64,000 nt of DNA, taken from contig JAEMQS010000002.1 of the NCBI GenBank assembly GCA_016463765.1, positions 62,001-126,000 of the forward strand, written 5' to 3'. The position numbers and the translations under genes are program-made. Each line of letters begins with the position of its first letter. Positions within the stretch are counted from its first letter, which is position 1. Of this stretch, positions 58,148 through 64,000 are shown in pieces. A model generated the notes under the pieces. That model saw only the letters and a list, made by a program, of their open reading frames with translations, was not told the DNA's origin and did no database searches. Source of the DNA: Solirubrobacteraceae bacterium (GTDB taxonomy: Bacteria; Actinomycetota; Thermoleophilia; Solirubrobacterales; Solirubrobacteraceae).

Positions 58148-59055
58148 GTCCGCTCCAGGCCCTCCGCGATGGAGGTCGCGGGCGTCCAGCCCAGGGCGTC
58201 ACCGGCGCGGGTCACCGCGAGGCACGAACGGTCCAGCTCGCCGAGGCGGGCCGGGGCGAACTCCGGGTCGCCGCCGAGACCGGAAAGGTCGGTGAGGATG
58301 CGGACGAGCGTGAGGACCGACGTCTCTTCCTCGGTGCCGAGGTTGATCGGGTCGGTCTCGGTGCTCTGCGCCGCGGCGATGATCGCCTGGACGAGGTCGC
58401 CGACGTAGATGTAGTCCCGCGTCTGCTCGCCGGTGCCGAAGATCTTCGGCCGCTCGCCGGCCTTCAGCTTCCCGCAGAAGATCGCGATCACGCCCGCCTC
58501 GCCGTGGGCGTCCTGACGCGGGCCGTAGACGTTGCCGAACCGCAGCGCGACCGACGACAGCCCGTACAGGCGCTGGTACAGGCCGAGGTACTGCTCGGCG
58601 CAGAACTTGCTCTGCCCGTAGGCGGCCATCGGCAGGCAAGGCTCGGTCTCGGGCGTCGGAATGACGTCCGTGTCCCCGTAGATCGCGCCGCCGGTCGAGG
58701 AGAAGACGACCCGCTGCACGCCGTGCACGCGCCCGGCTTCAAGCACGTTCACCGTGCCCTCGACGTTCGTGCGGGAGTCATACGCCGGGCGCTCGAGCGA
58801 CACGCGGACGTCGATCTGCGCAGCGAGGTGGAACACCCATTCGGGCCGGTGCTTGGCGAAGATCGAGGCGACCTGCTCGCCGTCGCGGATGTCGCCGATC
58901 TCGAGCGTTGCGCCGCGCGCGAAGGCGCCCTCGAGGTTGGCCTCCTTGCCGCTGGAGAGGTCGTCGAGGATGACGACCTCGTGCCCCGCGTCGAGCAGGC
59001 CGTCCGCGAGATTCGAGCCGATGAATCCGGCGCCGCCGGTGATGAGGGTGCGCAT
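58123..59055 (-). CDS. UDP-glucose 4-epimerase-like SDR (GalE group)
   Basis: A 310-residue extended SDR. Leu-Ile-Thr-Gly-Gly-Ala-Gly-Phe-Ile-Gly-Ser-Asn at 4-15, Asp-Asp-Leu-Ser-Ser-Gly near 32, His-Leu-Ala-Ala-Gln-Ile-Asp-Val-Arg near 78, Ser-Ser-Thr-Gly-Gly-Ala-Ile-Tyr-Gly near 121 and Tyr146-Gly-Gln-Ser-Lys150 match UDP-hexose or UDP-N-acetylhexosamine 4-epimerases. The donor could be UDP-galactose or a relative. ATG at 59055 has TACACT 10 nt upstream. Co-transcribed with the MFS gene. Confidence 0.85.
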   Translation of the reverse strand: MRTLITGGAGFIGSNLADGLLDAGHEVVILDDLSSGKEANLEGAFARGATLEIGDIRDGEQVASIFAKHRPEWVFHLAAQIDVRVSLERPAYDSRTNVEGTVNVLEAGRVHGVQRVVFSSTGGAIYGDTDVIPTPETEPCLPMAAYGQSKFCAEQYLGLYQRLYGLSSVALRFGNVYGPRQDAHGEAGVIAIFCGKLKAGERPKIFGTGEQTRDYIYVGDLVQAIIAAAQSTETDPINLGTEEETSVLTLVRILTDLSGLGGDPEFAPARLGELDRSCLAVTRAGDALGWTPATSIAEGLERTWASTPDP

Positions 59056-59065
59056 GAGACGCGTG

Positions 59066-59071
59066 AGTGTA
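59066..59071 (-). promoter_or_regulatory. -10 hexamer of the galE-like gene
   Basis: Reverse-strand TACACT, 10 nt before the ATG at 59055. Confidence 0.5.
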
Positions 59072-59112
59072 AACCGCGCAAGGCGGGTACGCGGGGCACG
59101 GACCCGATTCCC

Positions 59113-59118
59113 AGGAGG
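59113..59118 (+). promoter_or_regulatory. strong Shine-Dalgarno (AGGAGG)
   Basis: AGGAGG 6 nt before the ATG at 59125. It fixes the start and is the only full-consensus site noticed in the window. Confidence 0.8.
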
Positions 59119-59124
59119 ACCTCC

Positions 59125-59442
59125 ATGGCGCTCACACTTCGCCGCAGCAAGAGCCCGAGCAAGCTTCAGCGCGCTCGCGGCATCATCACGACCCTCGTCG
59201 CCCTGCGCACGCTGGGCGTCCGCAAGGTCGCAACCGTCTTCGGTGTCGGCGCCGTCGCCGTCATCGGCCTCGCCGCGGCCAAGCGCGCACGCGGCAAGCA
59301 GGCGGAGCCCGTGCCGGGAGCGGCGCCCACCGAGGCGTCCGCGCCGACCCCGCCGCAGAACGGGACGAATCTGCAGGACCCCGCCGAGCAGGCGCGCGCA
59401 GCTGCCGCGTCGCTCGCCCCGCACGGCAGCGGCGCCGCCTGA
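59125..59442 (+). CDS. small single-pass membrane protein (105 aa)
   Basis: Unknown protein with a basic N-terminus (Leu-Arg-Arg-Ser-Lys-Ser-Pro-Ser-Lys), one hydrophobic segment at about residues 35-53 (Val-Ala-Thr-Val-Phe-Gly-Val-Gly-Ala-Val), a Lys-Arg-Ala-Arg-Gly-Lys stop-transfer signal and a Pro/Ala-rich tail of about 45 residues. Charge distribution suggests the tail may stay cytoplasmic; this is uncertain. The perfect Shine-Dalgarno implies strong translation. The stop lies 6 bp from a convergent gene. The open frame extends far upstream but only as a shadow of the galE-like gene. Confidence 0.75.
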   Translation: MALTLRRSKSPSKLQRARGIITTLVALRTLGVRKVATVFGVGAVAVIGLAAAKRARGKQAEPVPGAAPTEASAPTPPQNGTNLQDPAEQARAAAASLAPHGSGAA

Positions 59443-59448
59443 GCGCAG

Positions 59449-60339
59449 CTACGTCAGGCGCGCCCGGAAGAACGCCAGCGCGGCCTCGCGCTGGTCGGGC
59501 GCGCCGAGGATCGTTCGCAGCGGCGCAGCCTCGTAGCCCTCGGTCGCCCACGGGGTGACGTAGAGGTACGGCTCGGGCGTCGCGTCGTCGCCGGGAGAGA
59601 TCCCGAACCCGGCGCGGCGCCCCGCCGACTCGTCCCCGATCTCGACCGCCAGGTCGAAGTGCTCGGGCCACAGCTGGACCCGGCTCGGTTCGCTCTCCGG
59701 CGGCGCCTCGGCGCGCAGCTCCTCGAGGACCGAGGTCCCGAACCCGTACATGTCCCCGAGCCAGGTGCTCGCGGCGGGGTCGAGTTCCAGCGGCGAGCTG
59801 TCATACGCCGCGTCCTGACGCGTGAGGTCGAAGCCGACGAACTCGGCGGCGTCCTTGAGCGTCACCAGGCGGCCCTGCTGCTCGCGCCCGGCGATCTCGA
59901 CGGTCAGCACGTCCCCCGCCACGCGGATCTGGACGTTGTTGCCGAAGTAGGGCGTGCCGAACCCGCCGCGGGTCCAGCGCAGGCCGATCTTGCCGTTAGC
60001 CCGCTGGCGCGTCGGCGAGATGACGTGCTCGGCGAGCCGGTGCAGCGCGACCCGCGTGGTCGCCAGGCCGGCCGGGGGCGGCGTGAGCTCCGGGTACGCG
60101 GCGAGCCAGCGCTCGGCGGCCCACGGCGCGAGCTCGGGGTCGTCCGCGACGAGCTCCGTCCACGTGAGGTCGCCCGTCGCCACCGGTGAGACGATCGGCA
60201 GACCCGCCTGCGGTTCGCCGCGGGCGACCGGATCATCGGCGAACCACGGCGGCGCGGTGACGGTCGGCGGCGACGGCTCGAGGACGCGGGGGTCGTAGCG
60301 CCCACCCAGTCGTTCGAAAGCCTCGGCGCGCGCGTTCAC
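59449..60339 (-). CDS. conserved-looking protein of unknown function (296 aa)
   Basis: A soluble acidic protein without signal peptide or membrane segment. The N-terminal 100 residues are rich in Pro and Trp (Ala-Pro-Pro-Trp-Phe-Ala-Asp-Asp, Thr-Trp-Thr-Glu-Leu). The middle has Trp-Thr-Arg-Gly-Gly-Phe-Gly-Thr-Pro-Tyr-Phe-Gly, and the end Leu-Trp-Pro-Glu-His-Phe-Asp-Leu-Ala with Tyr-Leu-Tyr-Val-Thr-Pro-Trp, which reads like a beta-rich fold. It may belong to an uncharacterised actinobacterial family (DUF5996-like is a guess). GTG at 60339 overlaps the upstream glycosyltransferase stop by 4 nt. Confidence 0.7.
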   Translation of the reverse strand: MNARAEAFERLGGRYDPRVLEPSPPTVTAPPWFADDPVARGEPQAGLPIVSPVATGDLTWTELVADDPELAPWAAERWLAAYPELTPPPAGLATTRVALHRLAEHVISPTRQRANGKIGLRWTRGGFGTPYFGNNVQIRVAGDVLTVEIAGREQQGRLVTLKDAAEFVGFDLTRQDAAYDSSPLELDPAASTWLGDMYGFGTSVLEELRAEAPPESEPSRVQLWPEHFDLAVEIGDESAGRRAGFGISPGDDATPEPYLYVTPWATEGYEAAPLRTILGAPDQREAALAFFRARLT

Positions 60340-61481
60340 AACGCTGATTCAACCTGACGCGACGGTCGGCCGTCGTCGCCGTACACCGCGGCGAGCTGCT
60401 CGGCGACCGTCTCGGGCGCCGCGACCTCGCGGACACGCGCCAGGTCGGCGTTGCCCGCCGTGGTGCTGGCGAAGCGGGCGCTCGCGGCGGCGGCGAGCGC
60501 GGCGGCGTCCCCGGGCGGGACCTGCGCGTCGGGTGCCAGCAGCTCCGGGAGCGCGCCGACGGCACTGCCGACGACGGGCACCCCGGCGGCCATGGCCTCT
60601 GCCGCGGCGAGCCCGAACGTCTCGGCCGACCGCGACGGGACGATCGCGAGCGCCGCCCCGGCCCGCAGGCGCTCGACCTCCTCGGGCGAGACCGCGCCGG
60701 TGAACCGGACGTCGGCGCCCGCCGCGGCGCGCTCGAGCTCCGCCCGCTGGTCGCCGTCCCCGGCGATCACCAGCGGCAGGTCCGCCCGGCGGCACGCGTC
60801 GATCGCGATGTCGACCCCCTTCTCCGCCGACAGCCGGGAGGCCACCAGCGCGTAGGTCCCCGCGCCGGCCGTCGACGTCTCCGCGGTGGCGGGCACGGGG
60901 TGCCCGATGACGTGCACGGGGACGTCGTCGATCGGTGCCCCGAGATCGCGTAGACGCTGGAGCGCGAAGGCGCTGGGGACGACGATCGCGTCCGCGTGGG
61001 CGACCGTCCGCTGCTGCCACATCGCGATCCCCGCGCCGTAGGCCAGCGCCTCGGCGCGACTCCCACGGCAGTTGCGCCGGATCCCGGGACCCGTGTTGCG
61101 GCCGTGGCAGCGGGTGCACTCCTGTCCCTGCGTGAAGCACACCGCCACCGCACAGACGAGCCGGTAGTTGTGCAGCTGCAGCACCGTCCGTGCCCCGGCG
61201 CGCTGGGCGGCGGCCAGCGCACGCCACCCGTACGTCGGCAGCAGGTTGTGGGCGTGCACCACCCGCGCGCTGTGGGCGCGGACGGCCGCCGTGACCTCGT
61301 CCGGATCGGTCCCGCCGCGCAGCAGTCCCGCCGCCGCCGCGGGGCCTGCGAGCGTTCCGGAATCCCGCTCGATGAGCTCCTCCTGCTCGCCGAGCCGGTC
61401 GCGCACGAGCGCGCGGAGCGCCGCGACGGCACGCTCCTCGCCCCCGGTCGTCCGGTATCGGTGGTGCAGGAACAGGATCAT
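60336..61481 (-). CDS. family 4 glycosyltransferase
   Basis: A 381-residue GT-B enzyme. Gly-Gly-Glu-Glu-Arg-Ala-Val near 13, Val-His-Ala-His-Asn-Leu-Leu-Pro near 75 and Gln-Leu-His-Asn-Tyr-Arg near 100 mark the acceptor half; a Cys-X2-Cys-X12-Cys cluster (Glu-Cys-Thr-Arg-Cys-His-Gly) near 120 is typical of a subgroup of capsule GT4 proteins and may bind metal. The donor half has Val-Ala-Ser-Arg-Leu-Ser-Ala-Glu-Lys-Gly and Ser-Ala-Glu-Thr-Phe-Gly-Leu-Ala-Ala-Ala-Glu-Ala-Met. ATG at 61481 follows TACGGT by 8 nt. Confidence 0.84.
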   Translation of the reverse strand: MILFLHHRYRTTGGEERAVAALRALVRDRLGEQEELIERDSGTLAGPAAAAGLLRGGTDPDEVTAAVRAHSARVVHAHNLLPTYGWRALAAAQRAGARTVLQLHNYRLVCAVAVCFTQGQECTRCHGRNTGPGIRRNCRGSRAEALAYGAGIAMWQQRTVAHADAIVVPSAFALQRLRDLGAPIDDVPVHVIGHPVPATAETSTAGAGTYALVASRLSAEKGVDIAIDACRRADLPLVIAGDGDQRAELERAAAGADVRFTGAVSPEEVERLRAGAALAIVPSRSAETFGLAAAEAMAAGVPVVGSAVGALPELLAPDAQVPPGDAAALAAAASARFASTTAGNADLARVREVAAPETVAEQLAAVYGDDGRPSRQVESAL

Positions 61482-61489
61482 GTGCGCAC

Positions 61490-61495
61490 ACCGTA
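61490..61495 (-). promoter_or_regulatory. -10 hexamer, leaderless-type, touching the divergent start codon
   Basis: Reverse-strand TACGGT, 8 nt before the ATG at 61481. Its last base pair is the A of the divergent ATG at 61495. Confidence 0.5.
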
Positions 61496-63153
61496 TGGCC
61501 CCGACCGCCTCGATCATCATCCCCACCCGCGACCGCGCGGACTACCTCGACGTCGCGCTGCGCTCGGTCGTCCCGCAGGCCGATGCCGCGCGCGCGGAGG
61601 TCCTGGTGCTCGACGACGGGCCGTCGGAGGCGACCCAGGAGGTCGCCGAGCGGCACGGCGCGGCGTACGTCGCGCGCACGCCGCCGCACGGCCTGAACGC
61701 CGCGCGCAACGCCGGGATCGACGCGGCAGCCGCGGACCTCGTGGTCTTCGTCGACGACGACGTCGAGGTCCATCCGGGCTGGCTCGACGCACTGCTCGCC
61801 GCCCACGCCGCGGCCCCGGACGACACCGGGGCCTTCACCGGACCGATCGTGCCGCGCTTCGAGGACCACTTTTTTCGTACGTGCGGGCGCGAGGGCCCAC
61901 CGATCACGTTCCTCGACCTCGGTCCCGCCGACACCGACGCCCCCTACGCGTGGGGGGCGAACATGGCGTTGCGCCGGACCGCCGTCGACCGGGTCGGGCG
62001 CTTCGACGAGGGGTTGAACTTCGGCGCCGGGGACGAGCAGGAGTGGCAGGACCGCCTCCACGCCGCCGGGCTGCGGATCCGCTACGTGGCCGCCGCCGGG
62101 CTCGACCACCGCCGGGCCGGGGACGACGCACGGCTGCGCGCCCTCGCGCGCTCGGCCTACCGCCGGGGGCGCTCGACCCGCCGGTGGGACGTGTGGCGCG
62201 GCGCCGCGCCGACCGCCGCCTCCGAGGCGTGCGTCCTGCTCGGGTGCTGCTGGCACACCGTGCGCCGCGCGTGCTGGATGAACGGGCCCGCCATGGCCGC
62301 GCACGCCCTGGGGCGACTGCGCGAAGCGCTCGACCCCCAGCCACCGCCGGCGCAGGCCGGGGTCGACGACTTCCTGGCCGGGCGCAGCGGGCACGTGGCC
62401 GGCCGCCGCGCCACCGTGCTGCGCGCAGCCGACGCGGCCCTCGACCTCGCGGCCGCCGCCACCCGCGCGCGCCTGGACCGCCAGGACGGGCCGCGGCGCG
62501 CGGTGCACGTCGTGGCCGTCGATCGCCCCGGCAGCGCGCTGGGTGCCGCGCTCGACGAGCTGCGCCGCTCGCGCCACGACGTCCGCATCCACACCGGCCC
62601 ACTGCGCGTGGGCGTCGGCAAGTACGCCCGCATCGCCGAGCTCCTGGCCGAGCACCCACCGGGCGACGCCGATTGGCTGCTCGTCCTCGACGACGACGTC
62701 GTCCTGCCCCCCGGGTTCCTCGACCGCTTCGTCCTCTGCGCCGAACGGGCCGACCTGCGCCTCGCCCAGCCCGCGCACCGCCTGCACTCGCACGCCGCGT
62801 GGCCGGTCACCCGGCGCGCATGGGACCCGCGGTCAACGGTCCGCGAGACACGCTTCGTCGAGATCGGGCCGATCACGGCGTTCCGCGCCGACACCCTCGG
62901 CGTCCTGCTGCCGTTCCCCGCCCTGCGGATGGGCTGGGGCCTCGACGTCCACTGGGGCGCCGTCGCCCAGGAGCACGGCTGGCGGGTCGGGGTCGTCGAC
63001 GCGACGCCGATTCTGCACCTCGCTCCCGTGGCGGTCGACTACGACCGCGAGGGCGCCGCGACCGAGGCGCGGGAGTTCCTCGCCGGCCGGGCGTACGTCA
63101 CCCGGGACGAGGCGGGCTGGTCCCGCGCGCTGGAGGTCACCGGGTCGCGATGA
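61495..63153 (+). CDS. two-domain glycosyltransferase (GT2 plus second GT-A-like domain)
   Basis: A 552-residue protein. Residues 4-260 are a GT2 domain with Ser-Ile-Ile-Ile-Pro-Thr-Arg-Asp-Arg, Val-Leu-Asp-Asp-Gly-Pro-Ser-Glu near 38, Phe-Val-Asp-Asp-Asp-Val-Glu (DxD) near 85 and Gly-Ala-Gly-Asp-Glu-Gln-Glu-Trp near 178 as catalytic base. Residues 335-552 form another GT-A-like unit with Leu-Val-Leu-Asp-Asp-Asp-Val-Val-Leu-Pro near 398 and a His near the end. ATG 61495 is chosen; ATG at 61480 is possible but would overlap the divergent start codon. The stop overlaps the next gene as ATGA. Confidence 0.8.
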   Translation: MAPTASIIIPTRDRADYLDVALRSVVPQADAARAEVLVLDDGPSEATQEVAERHGAAYVARTPPHGLNAARNAGIDAAAADLVVFVDDDVEVHPGWLDALLAAHAAAPDDTGAFTGPIVPRFEDHFFRTCGREGPPITFLDLGPADTDAPYAWGANMALRRTAVDRVGRFDEGLNFGAGDEQEWQDRLHAAGLRIRYVAAAGLDHRRAGDDARLRALARSAYRRGRSTRRWDVWRGAAPTAASEACVLLGCCWHTVRRACWMNGPAMAAHALGRLREALDPQPPPAQAGVDDFLAGRSGHVAGRRATVLRAADAALDLAAAATRARLDRQDGPRRAVHVVAVDRPGSALGAALDELRRSRHDVRIHTGPLRVGVGKYARIAELLAEHPPGDADWLLVLDDDVVLPPGFLDRFVLCAERADLRLAQPAHRLHSHAAWPVTRRAWDPRSTVRETRFVEIGPITAFRADTLGVLLPFPALRMGWGLDVHWGAVAQEHGWRVGVVDATPILHLAPVAVDYDREGAATEAREFLAGRAYVTRDEAGWSRALEVTGSR

Positions 63154-64000
63154 AGGTCGCCGTCGTCGCCGAGTTCTACCCCCGTGCGGCCGACCCGGTG
63201 CTCGGGATCTGGTCGCACCGCCAGGCGCTCGCCGCGAGGGATGCGGGAGCGGAGGTCGAGGTGCTGGTGCTGCACCGGCCTGTTCCCCCGCGGGCCGCGC
63301 TCGACGAGGGGCCGCGGGCGGCAGCGCGTGCTGCGGCGACCATGCTGCGCCAGCCCTGGACGGAGGAGCGCGACGGCCTGAAGGTCCGCTACGTGCCGTT
63401 CGTCAGCCCCGCGCGCCCGACCGGCTACGGCTCCTGGGGCGCGTGGGCGGCGCCGCCACTGGCCCTGGCGCTGCGCGCACTGCGGCGGCGGTTCCCGTTC
63501 GATCTCGTGCACGCCCACAACGCGGTCCCGGCCGGCGACGCCGTGCGCCGGGCCGGGGTGCGCGTCCCGCTCGTCACGTCGGTGCACGGCGGGGACGTCC
63601 TCTACACCGCCCGTCAGTCCGACGCGGGAGCGGATGCCGTCCGAGCCGCCTTCGAGGCCAGCCGGCTCGTCCTGGCCAACAGCACCGGGATTGCGCGCGC
63701 GTGCGAGGAGCTGGGAGCCGGGACCACGCGGGTCGTCCACCTCGGCACCGATCTCCCGGAGGAGCCGACGGGCCGGACCGGCGACCCCGTCCTCGTCACG
63801 GTCGCGCACCTGGTGCCCCGCAAACGCCACGGCGACGTCCTGCGCGCGATGTGGCTGCTGCGCGCCCGCTGGCCGCACCTGCGCTACGTCATCGTGGGCG
63901 ACGGGCCCGAGCGCGGGCCGCTCGAGCGCCTGGCCGCCGACCTCGGGCTGGCCGACCGCGTGGGCTTCACGGGTCAGCTCGCACATCCCGACGCCATGCG
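63150..64000 (+). CDS. family 4 glycosyltransferase, 3' truncated by the window
   Basis: The first 283 codons of a GT-B enzyme are visible; the frame is open to the edge. It begins Met-Lys-Val-Ala-Val-Val-Ala-Glu-Phe-Tyr-Pro, has Leu-Val-His-Ala-His-Asn-Ala-Val-Pro near 122, Ser-Val-His-Gly-Gly-Asp near 146 and Ala-Asn-Ser-Thr near 175. The donor domain starts with Val-Ala-His-Leu-Val-Pro-Arg-Lys-Arg-His and Ile-Val-Gly-Asp-Gly-Pro-Glu-Arg. The EX7E motif lies beyond the edge. ATG at 63150 overlaps the preceding stop by 4 nt. Confidence 0.84.
   Translation, partial: MKVAVVAEFYPRAADPVLGIWSHRQALAARDAGAEVEVLVLHRPVPPRAALDEGPRAAARAAATMLRQPWTEERDGLKVRYVPFVSPARPTGYGSWGAWAAPPLALALRALRRRFPFDLVHAHNAVPAGDAVRRAGVRVPLVTSVHGGDVLYTARQSDAGADAVRAAFEASRLVLANSTGIARACEELGAGTTRVVHLGTDLPEEPTGRTGDPVLVTVAHLVPRKRHGDVLRAMWLLRARWPHLRYVIVGDGPERGPLERLAADLGLADRVGFTGQLAHPDAM

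Noticed and set aside
56438-58408. 656-codon forward frame opposite the MFS gene
   Set aside because: Low-complexity Arg/Gln/Asp product; the opposite strand has all MFS motifs.

Overview
High-GC (about 70% by eye) DNA with frequent GTG starts, few Shine-Dalgarno sequences and many TANNNT hexamers just upstream of start codons. This points to an Actinomycetota chromosome, most plausibly a deep-branching class such as Thermoleophilia (Solirubrobacterales-like); the taxonomic call is inference. No rRNA, tRNA, CRISPR array, transposase or phage gene was recognised, and no stretch longer than 300 bases lacks a gene.

Layout. 1-350: end of an NlpC/P60-type hydrolase. 360-578: small unknown protein. 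720-4346: ferric-iron ABC importer operon (lipoprotein, fused permease, ATPase) ended by a hairpin. 4612-5565: heme A synthase (ctaA). From 5721 to the right edge the window is one very large surface-glycan locus: 18 genes with recognisable glycosyltransferase domains (several carry two or more), about eleven methyltransferase domains, two Wzx-type flippases (13013-14353, 47565-49025), a Wzt/Wzm ABC exporter (22436-24618), a CDP-3,6-dideoxyhexose module (rfbH 28175-29560, rfbG 29511-30593, rfbF 30575-31354, an RmlC/AscE-like epimerase 31393-31941), GDP-mannose dehydratase-type enzymes (49864-50829, 51880-52848), a WecG/TagA transferase with a nucleotide-sugar dehydrogenase and an SDR epimerase (52907-55976), a GalE-like epimerase (58123-59055), and three large orphan membrane proteins (16712, 36198, 38294) that may be GT-C enzymes or polymerases. 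Guests inside the locus are a DUF488 protein, a 14-TM MFS exporter, a small one-TM protein and an unrecognised 296-residue protein.

How it works together. The nucleotide-sugar enzymes make activated deoxysugars and a uronic acid; GT2, GT4 and WecG-type enzymes assemble them, partly through multi-domain fusions; methyltransferases probably cap or decorate the glycan; export could use either Wzx flippases or the Wzm/Wzt transporter, so more than one polymer may be built.

Organisation. Strand changes more than twenty times and most units are 1-4 genes. About 22 starts have a TANNNT hexamer 6-12 nt upstream, the signature of leaderless or very short-leader transcription, and several divergent pairs have -10 hexamers back to back only 5-12 bp apart. 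Convergent genes often interlock at their stop codons. One clear bidirectional terminator lies at 56448-56470.
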